Below, one piece after another: positions 55,242 to 64,000 of a stretch of 64,000 nucleotides of DNA. This DNA is from Adineta steineri (Eukaryota; Rotifera; Eurotatoria; Adinetida; Adinetidae). The position numbers and the translations under genes are program-made. The stretch lies in the NCBI GenBank assembly GCA_905250115.1, contig CAJNOI010000143.1, forward strand, positions 124,001 to 188,000, in the 5' to 3' direction. Every line of letters starts with the position of its first letter. Positions within the stretch are counted from its first letter, which is position 1. The notes under the pieces were generated by a model, which was not told the DNA's origin, ran no database searches, and saw only the letters and a list, made by a program, of their open reading frames with translations.

Positions 55242-56271
55242 TTATGGCTCGTTGATTGGATTAATTCTATTTTTCATTCCAAATATATTCAAGATTTTTT
55301 CTCGAATACCATCACTAGACATAAGTGTAACATAAAAACGTGTACTAAAAAATGTATAAGATAACAAACGAATTATTTCGGTACATGTATCTTCCCAAGC
55401 TATCCATTGATCAGATTTCGACCAATATTGAGTAATATTTGTATAGATCAATTCGCCTGCGTAAGGAAGAAATGCGGGTATAGCAACAAATGTTTGCCAT
55501 AATAACATACGAGTAAGTTGTTTATCTGTTTTTCGTAGAAATGTTAAATTTGGTGCAGATCTATTATGAACAGTATTAACAAGTACAGTTTGTCTTTGAA
55601 TAGTACTTCGAACACTTTGCATAAGTAAATATGACAATATTAATATTATTATAGGTGGACAGAATCCTGATACAATAGCTTCAAAATAATTATCAAAAAT
55701 AGCATAGAATCCTTGTTGAGCTATACATTGTCCTGTTAATGCACTATAAAATATAAGTCGATGACAAGAAATTAAAAGCCAAATGATCATACAGACCAAC
55801 ACGAGTTTATAAGCAAGATTAATTTGACCACTCCATTTTCTAAATGCTAAAATAAACTGTAATAATGATTTTAAAATAAATATATCAATTACCCGGTGAA
55901 CGATGTGTTGATAAAAGTCGATCGAGTGATGCAAATATAAATAAATTGATTGCAAGTAAATTAGTATATTGTGAAGCAAAATAACGAAGTCTACAAATGA
56001 CATCATATCGATTTAGAAGTGGTATTTGAAAACCTTTTTGAAGTGTACGTGTTAAAAGTACAAAATTAAAAAAGAAAATAAGAACAAATGCTTCTGTCAA
56101 TAAATAAATAGTACATGCACGATTACGAAATAATCGAGAAGAAAATATAATAATATTACCAATTGTACTTATATTTCCTGTAATTAAAATAAAACAACCT
56201 AACCAAATGTTCAATTGATATGGTGCTATTAATATTCCATTACTAACACTTTTTGTAATCGTGATATTCAT
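55242..56271 (-). CDS. Class A GPCR, probable peptide receptor
   Basis: Two exons on the minus strand, 56271-55893 and 55846-55242, with a 46-bp intron. The nearer acceptor (TTACAG) gives a stop, while TTTTAG 10 bases on gives the open join RSPAFRKWSGQ, so the latter is used. The product is 327 residues. TM1 is LGCFILITGNISTIGNIIIF (GN), TM2 includes ACTIYLLTEAFVLIFFFNFV, and TM3 ends with NLFIFASLDRLLSTHRS, where LDR replaces DRY. TM4 to TM6 follow (LVLVCMIIWLLISCHRL, SGFCPPIIILILSYLLM, MLLWQTFVAIPAFLPYAGEL). TM7 is RLLSYTFFSTRFYVTLMSS, without NPxxY. The layout matches the large bdelloid family of FMRFamide-receptor-like GPCRs. It is close to, and on the same strand as, the receptor at 58493. 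The ligand is unknown. Confidence 0.8.
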
Positions 56272-58492
56272 ACCTAAAAATTGTTATAACTACTTTTGTA
56301 ACAGATAAATAATCTAAAAAGTTTGTGACTAAATGAGAATTAGTATTTAAAAAAAATGAATCTAACGGAGACTATGCTCAGTAATAATCTTGCACCTTTC
56401 TGTTCAGAGAAAATATAACTGTCTTTTGTCCTACTTGTTATTTTTAATATTGAATTATTCAGTTTGAATATAAAAGCATTAGAATCTTCTTTATATTTTC
56501 TAGTATTCTCTTAATAATTCTTTCATGAATTCATCATCATCATCTTTTTCTATTTTCTTTTGCATGATGTTTTCTTTTGAGCGAGGAAAAAATTACATAC
56601 ATGTTAGGATCAAATCTTATTTATCAATCTCATAGATATATAGAGAAAGTATATCAAACAGAATTATCATTCGAGCGTTAAAATAATTTTCTTATATATT
56701 TACGACATTATTATTTGATAAAATCAATTCATTTATTAATCGTTCATATGAAAAATAATTATTCCAATAGTGATGAATGTAGGAAAAACATGATCGATAA
56801 TATTTCTTTGATGAAAATATAGAATAAAGTTAAGAAATCTTAAAAGATTAATGATTAAAAGAAGGAAAAGTTTTGAAAAAAATAATGAAAAGCGAAATTT
56901 ATTATGATTTTAATCAATATTCAAGTATGATATTTTATAAATATAATTAGTTTCGTTGATCATAACACTTGTATTGTTGTATATTTATCCTTGTGAAAAT
57001 GAATCTTGATTGAAACTGTTTCTTTCAATTGTCAATAAAGTACCGAATATGTTTTTCAATAATAGAATCTTTCTCTAATTGAGAGATGTATCTTCAATGT
57101 ATGAAATGTTTTTATCAGTTTCAAGATGAAACTTTATTTATTGATAGAAAAGAAAAAAATACACTCAATTTTGGATAGTTTGTATTTAAATTCGCTATAT
57201 CCACAAGTAGCGTTCATTGAAATTCGATTCATTTGGCTCTAGACTGTCGCGATCCGCATGCTGATATAACTGTATTTAGATACGAATGAGAGTTAATTAA
57301 TATTAGTTTTGACTTTCAGCAGAAAATCAAATTGGTTTTGAACTCTTTTATCTATATGCACTATAGCAAGACTATTAAACTAGCAAACTTATTAAAAATG
57401 TTTTGCAATAATGCAACAACTAAATTTTTAATATGATCAAATTACAATGCGTATGTTTTTACGCTTCTCATTCTTGGCCTTATTTTAATAAGTCGTCGTA
57501 CAGAACGTTTCGGTACATCATTGTTTTTTTTCAAACATGTATTAAAAATATTTGTTGATGATAATAAATGATTTGCTATAGAAAAATAGGTGAAAATGTT
57601 TTTCAAAGCTTTATAATAGTGTGTACAAGAACGTTTCGTTTTTTTGTTATTAATATTATATTCATCTTTCTGCGTATTAAAAGTCAATTGATTTTGTCAC
57701 ATTATTTTAATTTATTCAATAAAATATTATATATTAAATATTATGCTTTTCAAATAAAACGATAATAGCAAATAAAATGATATTATCAAAAGTATACTAT
57801 AGTTACATGGTTATTTGTGCGAAAAAAATGGTCACTTGTGCCATGTTACCGACAAAAATAATACATGTAAATAAATAATTCCCGTTTCTAGACCCTATCC
57901 TTTTCAGTCTAGGGAATTGACAAGTTATTACTAAAGTTCATTGTAGAAATCATACAGATGTATCTGTGAAGAAAGACAATTCTTTCGTTTACCGTTATAT
58001 GAGATGTTAGTTTATTCTGTAACCGAACTCTAATCAATATAAAAAAGAATGACGACACAAATCACATCAAACACACAGAACAGAACAACATATATCTACC
58101 GCTGGCAACGCCTTCTTCCATGCATACACGCATTGTAACACATCCTCTCTGACTCAGAATAACAAAATATGAGCACAGCGTCCATAACACCTTACATCAA
58201 TCCTTTTTCTGTGGCATCCTTCTAACTGTTTTGCATTTTGTCAGATATTTTCATTTCTAGACCTGAAACATTCAGTTACGTCTTCTCTTTTGGCAAGGAA
58301 TAAAAAACTTCAGAGGAACTTTCACTACTAAGTGAAAATAAACTACAAGGGACTTTTTGCTTTGCTTTATAATATAATCAATAAAATGTACAATTGAAAA
58401 TTGACAAGAATAGGAAAGAGTAGAACACTCGAGTTTTCATAGCTATAATTTTGTATTTCCATATAGAGACTAAATCCAGTCACTTCGGCCAA
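56272..58492. other. AT-rich gene-poor region
   Basis: About 2.2 kb between the two GPCR genes. Short frames at 57442-57765 on both strands overlap each other and have no family signal. Nothing supported. Confidence 0.5.
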
Positions 58493-59566
58493 TTACGCAC
58501 TAATTACTGTTCCAGCTCGTATTTGTATTTTCTTTAGTAATATCTTCTTTACATTTTGTCGATATGCTGAAGATAAAAGATAATAAATGTAGAAACTAGT
58601 GCAGAAAGGTGTGTAACCAAAAATGTAAGTTATAGCTGAAAAGAGTCCTTCAATCGCTTGACTCATATCACTTTTTAGATTGTTTGCTGTTGCAGTTGAA
58701 TAAATAAGCTTAAGACAAAAAGGAACAGTCGCAATAGAGAAAGACAGAATCTGTAAAATTAGTATTATTGAAAATTGTCTGTCAATCTGTTGTTTCTTGA
58801 CAGTCATCGTATGTCTCTGACGTTGAGCTATAGAAATATGAGCGTTGTTGTCATTATTTTGTGGAGCAGAGACATTAGTAACGGTGTGTACAGATGTCGC
58901 AACGTTCGTAGCGACTCTTGTATGACGATGCCTGGCTTGATGCAGGCTTTTAAGATTTCGATAGGTAAGAACACCAAAAATCGTTAAAACAATAATAGGA
59001 AGGAATGTGGAAATAGTTAAACCAATGAAGTACGTAAGATAATAATTATAGATTACAGAGACATTAATACACATCGGTTCACCAAAACTATTGTCGATAT
59101 ACCAGTAAACTAAATCGGGTATTGACACTAGCAGTGACACAAATATTGCAATTAAAACTGAAATTGTTGCTATTTTCATTGAACTTCTTTGTCGTCGTGA
59201 GGCGTTGTGACTAGTAGAGTGGTATCGATCAATAGATGCTAGACACAATGCTATAATCATGTAGATATAACAAAAATCCGCCAGATAATTCATTAGTTTA
59301 CACCACCATAGATAGGTCTCTGTACCATTTTTACCATTAATAAAACTGACAACATTTGGTATAAGATATATTAGAATTGTCAAACAGTTATTCATTTCTG
59401 TTGTCAAAAAGTAGATAGAACATGGATTAGTTCTATAATTTTTTGATGAAAATATGATAATGTTGATTGGGTTACCAAAGAGACCAGTAATAATGACAAA
59501 AAGGTAACCATATAGAAATACTTGTGTAGAAGCAAAATTGATTGTATCCACAGTTATAGATGACAT
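58493..59566 (-). CDS. Class A GPCR, probable peptide receptor
   Basis: Single-exon 357-residue seven-helix protein. TM1 is YGYLFVIITGLFGNPINIII (GN), then RTNPCSIYFLTTEMNNCLTI (TM2, Cys), WWCKLMNYLADFCYIYMI and LCLASIDRYHSTS (TM3 and an intact DRY). TM4 is ATISVLIAIFVSLLVSIPDL, the second extracellular loop contains EPMCINVS (Cys for the TM3 disulfide and a sequon), TM5 is YFIGLTISTFLPIIVLTIFG, and a long polar third intracellular loop (about 75 residues, His/Thr/Asn-rich) leads to TM6 ILILQILSFSIATVPFCLKL. TM7 is ITYIFGYTPFCTSFYIYYLL, where TSFYIY takes the NPxxY place. A basic tail follows. It resembles FMRFamide/neuropeptide receptors. It shares strand and style with the receptor at 55242 but has no intron and a longer loop. 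Confidence 0.85.
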   Translation of the reverse strand: MSSITVDTINFASTQVFLYGYLFVIITGLFGNPINIIIFSSKNYRTNPCSIYFLTTEMNNCLTILIYLIPNVVSFINGKNGTETYLWWCKLMNYLADFCYIYMIIALCLASIDRYHSTSHNASRRQRSSMKIATISVLIAIFVSLLVSIPDLVYWYIDNSFGEPMCINVSVIYNYYLTYFIGLTISTFLPIIVLTIFGVLTYRNLKSLHQARHRHTRVATNVATSVHTVTNVSAPQNNDNNAHISIAQRQRHTMTVKKQQIDRQFSIILILQILSFSIATVPFCLKLIYSTATANNLKSDMSQAIEGLFSAITYIFGYTPFCTSFYIYYLLSSAYRQNVKKILLKKIQIRAGTVISA

Positions 59567-60526
59567 ATTTGAAAAGAGAAAGTGAAATAATATGACTAAC
59601 TCTTGTTAATATAAGAGTTTGTATGAGTGAGAAATGCTTTTCTATTTCCGTCAAGTACAATTTGGCTGCGACATTAATTCGCCTCTAATTGATGTGTTAA
59701 AAAAAGTATTTCATCTTTGATGTTAATTAAGAGAACTGGTAGGTAGATAGAATTATAATTTTTTTCTTTTTGTCTTCTTTTTTTACCCAGAAAAAAAAAG
59801 TTTTAACAAATGAAAAACGAGATAATTATATTAATAATACACTTTTCCCTTTGTAATATTTTCTTTTAAAAATATGAAATTAGTAATGCTGCATGAGTTA
59901 TGATAGAAAACATTGTTCATAGACAGAAAAAAGTAGTTAGAAAGCTTGTCGATCCCTTTGAAGAAAAACATCCACTTTCTGCCTTTTTATCTCACAGCTC
60001 ATTCTTTTTTAAGAGCAATTGATTACTGGGTCGAGTATTTTCCATTAGATTGTCATGCATAGAATGTTAACAGATCTCTTTGATTATATTAAAAAAAGAT
60101 TTCAACATGCCTGAATACACTTCTGAAAATATTTCTTTTTTTGACGGGATTTAACAGTGTTTTTATGTTGAGTAGAGATCTACAAAATAATGAGTGAACA
60201 TCACATGCATCAAAATTGAAACTTTGGAATAATTGATGCTTTAGCAATTGTACGAAAAGCTGTGCCTAAATTGTGGTTTTCATATGTTTCAGGAATTTCT
60301 ATTGAAAGATCTGAAATAGTCTTTGAGCTTACTCAGTTTACTATCCACCCACACCCACCCTATAATTATTCATCCAAATGATCTAAAGATTGAAAATAAT
60401 CAATCAAATTTTTTAAATGATTTGCGAACAATATTTATTTTATATGATAAATCTTGATTAGACGAATAAATATTTAGAGATAATGCAAGATCTTAAAAAG
60501 AAATATGATGATTACAAAAATTCTGT
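59567..60526. other. AT-rich intergenic region
   Basis: No gene seen. A small CCACCCACACCCACCC patch lies near 60345-60361 and is another telomere-like word. The right edge is the 3' flank of the insulysin-like gene. Confidence 0.5.
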
Positions 60527-63500
60527 TTATAATTTACAGAGAACTGGTACGTCAATTTTATCGTATGATTGAGCAAGTGGATAACATGCCAATTTACTTT
60601 TCCATACATGAACGTTATCAATCCATTCTTCCTAGAAACAAACAAATATTTCAACAAGTATTAATTAATAACTGATTTACTTTTGGTAAATTAATTTGTT
60701 TTTCAGATATAATTTTTTCTTTTTCTTCTGAATCTTTATCAGTTATTGTATCAGTAACAGGTGGTTGTTCAGTTAATTTAACTGTATGTTCAACAGTTCC
60801 TGCAATTATTGTTTCAGTATTTTTCTCATTAGTCACAGCTGCTAATTCATTTTTTTCGTTAATAATGATTTTTTTATCATTTGTTTCTTGTAATGCTATT
60901 GCAGATGGATTAACATGAACAGATAATTTACGGCGATGAACAGAATTTAATGATATATAATGATCATAAAACTGAAGTAAATCAGTACGTTCCAAAGATT
61001 TTATTATTTCAACTTCAAGTTGGGCTAGATAAATTTTGTTAATCTTTAAAAAAAATAAAATAATTTTTTTTTATAACTCACGGCGATCGAAACAAAATTG
61101 ATGGTTGGTTATTTCATTCCAAAATTTATATACTTGACTATGCATGCTCTTTGGAATTTCGACTTTTTTTACCATATAACCTTCACGTTGTTTTTTAAAC
61201 AAATCATCGGGCATATTCATAATATAATCCTATTAAAATAAAAGATTTTATGTAACTTTCTTAATACTTCTTTTTTAAAAATCAATTAAATCGTCAAAAA
61301 TGTGTGAATAAAATTATTCTAAACGATATCACATTAGGAAGAAATATAACAAAAAAGGTTGATATTCGGAGCGTAACCAATAAATTTTGATTTTGTTTTA
61401 TGTCAGACAATTAGCATAAAAAAGCATTAGATATTAGTTAAAAGACACTCCGCTTAGCAAGTTATAGTGTCAGCCAAATTAATCAATTCTCAAATATTTC
61501 ATTTTATGAATTTCTTTAAACATTATAGATATTTATAAACGGTTCAGATCATGAAAGATGCATTAATACTATATGTAATAAGATACAAACCATCAAAAAT
61601 ATTACAGAAGTGTGACTTTGTCGTATAGTTTATTTCAGAACTCCTCTTGTATGATATTTAGAATATTTTTCATTATTTATTTTCTACGTACTCTTATTGA
61701 ATCAATGAATAATTCAATACGTTGATTAACATGATCAAGTTTTCTAGCCGATTGTACAATAACTTCAAAACCTTGTACACCACCACGTGAACGACGTGTA
61801 CCAGAACTAACAACATAACCTAATTGTTCTTTTGTTCTTAATTGATCAAAACAAGGTTCCTGAACAAAATGACAAAATAATTCAAGTAAAGCATTATTTT
61901 CAAGTGTTTGTTGAAAACATTGTAAATATATTTCAATAGCATGTAATTTCTGAGCATCATTAAACATTGTATATGCATAATTACAACCTAATAATAATAT
62001 ATTTATAAAATTAAGTATGTATATATAGAACTAACCTTCTGGTAATGTTAATTCACGTTGATTAAACCACATACTGGGGAAAAGTGGTTGATAAAAACGT
62101 TTTTCTTGAAATTTTTGTTCAATTAAACTCATATATTCAAGTGCATGCTAGAAAGAAAAAATATATATAGACATTTTCTATGACAATTAATTGAAAGACT
62201 CAAGGTTATGATCAAATTGATAACTTACATCTTTTGTTAAATTTCCATACATTAATGAATCCGTAAAAAAACGAGTTAACATTCGTGTTATGAATGAATC
62301 TAGATCATGTGCAGTAATACCATCAATACAACTAAGTAATTCATCTATATTCCATTGATGTTGAGCTGTTAAATATGTAACACCATAATCTGCCATTTCA
62401 TCAGGATCTTCACGACGAAAACTTTGTAATGCTCGTTTAATCTATCAGAAGAAATATTTCAATAGATTTTAATTAATTATTAATTCAGTTACTTTTTCCT
62501 TCATTATTTCAAATCGTTGAGGATTAACTTTAATATTAACCATACGATCAATAATCGTCTCAAGTAATTGTTTGATTTTATGATTAAATCCATATACAGT
62601 TAGCTTAAAAATAAATGTTTATGTCTTTCTACTAGAAATTAATATGAATTTACCTGTATACCATAATCTAAAGCATATAATTTATATTGTAATCCACCAA
62701 GTTGAACTGGATAAACAATTTCAGTTAAAGAATCTTCAACTAATTCAATATAAAGTGCATTCATATTAGAATGTAATGGATCTGCACTTCCTAATGGACT
62801 GAGATCACAAAATTTAACTTTTAAATAAACTAAGAAATTTTAATCTTACTTTCGTAATTCGAAATAAAGATATGCTTTAGGTAATCTATAAAATGTATCT
62901 TCACCATAAAAAAGTCGACAAAATTCATTTTCCTTTAATACAAAAAATGAATATTTGAAAATTATATTTTTTTATTTTACTCTTATTTTTATTGGTAATT
63001 GTGGTCGTGTGGATTGTTTTTCCTTTGAAAATAGTTGAAAGTCAGTTGGAATAAATTCATTTGGTCTTGGTAAATGAAGTTCAGAAATAAGTTCACATGT
63101 TTCACATCGTTTAATGAGTTCTTCAGGTAAATATTCTTGTTTATATTGTGTACCAAACCATTTTTCTGTTTCTGTTGCAATCGATGTAAATTCTTTACTT
63201 GCAAGAAATACTCTTAAAAATAAAATTTTGAATAATTTTATTCAATTAAAATATTTTTCTTTATTTACCGCATTTTACTTGGAATTAAATATTCATTAAG
63301 TTCTTCAGTTATTAAATCTGGACGAAATTCACGTAGTTCATAATCTGCAGAAAGACATTCAGTTAAAGGATAATCCTGAAAAATAAAACGAAACAATTTC
63401 CTTTAATTGATTCAACTAACTCATTAGTTGTTCATACGATTAACACATTTGACACGATTCATTTTTTAGAGAATTTCTTTGATATACATATCTATGGAAA

Positions 63501-64000
63501 GTTAACTTCTAATGAATGTTTTTAGTGACCTTTTTATTATTTTATATCAATTATTCATCGTTCTTTTTCTCGTTTCATCACACAATTAGTTATTTCTGAC
63601 GATCATGTGAAGGATTTCTCACGTTAGTTTCTCGTTCTTTGATATATTATATAGGTACTATATGCAAGATAAGAGAACGAAATTTCTACCATTTTTCTCT
63701 TTGCTCTTATCTTTCTGTCCTTTTATATACGGAAGCAATCGAACTTTTAGAATAGGTTGCATGTAATTTGAACAAACTGATATAAAAGAGAGCGCGAGCT
63801 CACACAATGAAGTAAACTGCTTAGATGATGATTTTGAATCTTATAGTTCCAAACAATGCAAAAAAAAGTGTTTTTCTATTGAGTTTCTTGTTAAAATAAA
63901 ACGAAATTCGCTAGTATTTATAGTACATTAATTAGATTTCAAGTCTTTTAATTATCAATCGGTTAGACGTACCCTCATTCGACCTGCTAACTTCGAGACA
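60527..64000 (-). CDS. Insulin-degrading enzyme-like M16 metallopeptidase (3' twelve exons)
   Basis: Minus-strand exons: 64000-63973 (partial), 63375-63269, 63212-62981, 62932-62850, 62798-62654, 62603-62493, 62441-62229, 62147-62036, 61987-61692, 61229-61082, 61024-60681 and 60631-60527 (TAA). All phases fit. The translation follows animal insulysin through its second half: VSKLAGRMR then DYPLTECLSADYELREFRPD, KWFGTQYKQEYLPEELIKR, LPRPNEFIPTDFQLF, DPLHSNMNALYIELVEDSL, NPQRFEIMKEK, LELFCHFVQEPCFDQLRTKE with QLGYVVSSG, KSMHSQVYKFWNEI and LLQFYDHY with HRRKLSVHVNP. IDE is a zinc peptidase that encloses and cleaves insulin, amyloid-beta and other short peptides in cytosol and peroxisomes. The HxxEH zinc site lies upstream of the window. 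Near the C-terminus there is a Glu/Lys/Thr-rich insert of about 65 residues before the final exon. Confidence 0.92.
63376..63972. other. Long intron of the insulysin-like gene
   Basis: A 597-bp intron between the window-edge exon (donor GTACGT) and the exon beginning DYPLTE. It is about ten times longer than the gene's usual introns. No gene or repeat was recognised in it. Confidence 0.6.

Noticed and set aside
55847..55892. Use of the first TTACAG acceptor in the GPCR intron.
   Set aside because: It brings a stop within five codons; the TTTTAG acceptor ten bases on restores an open seven-helix frame.

Overview
The window looks like nuclear DNA of a bdelloid rotifer (Adineta/Rotaria type). 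The grounds are: AT-rich sequence; compact genes with many 45-70 bp GT-AG introns; patches of telomere-like (TGTGGG)n sequence, the repeat reported for Adineta vaga telomeres; NHL, kelch and peptide-GPCR families of the kind expanded in bdelloids; and several genes whose closest families are bacterial, fungal or plant. The species cannot be named from sequence alone. Exon joins were worked out by hand from splice sites, reading phase and family homology. Every complete multi-exon model given here closes in frame; two multi-exon models are not complete (the insulysin runs off the window edge and the gene inside the foldback element has unresolved 5' exons).

Layout. 1-398: 5' end of a proline iminopeptidase (-). 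1842-3513: membrane-anchored seven-bladed kelch protein (-). 3992-4420: gene relic. 5527-6724: secreted-type family II (DHH) pyrophosphatase (+). 7324-11288: three consecutive type II membrane glycosyltransferases (-): HtrL/YibB-like, GT11 fucosyltransferase-like and GT92. 11798-11977: a small TIR element. 13520-14142: unknown secreted protein (+). 14645-17751: RBR-type E3 ligase followed by an OTU deubiquitinase (+). 19024-20574: BAHD acyltransferase broken by one in-frame TGA (+). 21185-23080: 11-exon UNC93/MFSD11-like transporter (+). 23771-24888: glycine-N-acyltransferase-like protein (+). 25415-26326: carbonyl-reductase-like SDR (+). 26609-28543: GH127-like secreted glycosidase (-). 29593-31152: PAN plus NHL secreted protein (+). 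34456-36108: GPCR (-).

36631-43724 is the most striking object. It is a 7.1 kb foldback transposable element with an exact 9-bp target-site duplication. Its very long inverted arms are built largely of ~164-bp tandem repeats, and its core carries an intron-containing gene whose C-terminus resembles a cysteine (ubiquitin/SUMO-type) peptidase. The 9-bp duplication suggests a Mutator-like origin.

The right part holds a galactose-oxidase C-terminal relic (46503-46673), a large uncharacterised secreted glycosidase-like gene (47187-49955), a decayed CACTA/EnSpm-like transposon (50270-52760), a second NHL protein with an 8-nt microexon (53568-55088), two peptide-type GPCRs (55242-56271 and 58493-59566, both -), and the 3' twelve exons of an insulin-degrading enzyme (60527-64000, -), cut by the window edge.

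There is no operon logic. The functional themes are extracellular/secretory proteins, glycan synthesis and degradation, ubiquitin handling and peptide signalling. Two or three intron-poor enzymes (GH127-like, GT11/HtrL-like, BAHD) and the family II pyrophosphatase are candidates for horizontal acquisition.
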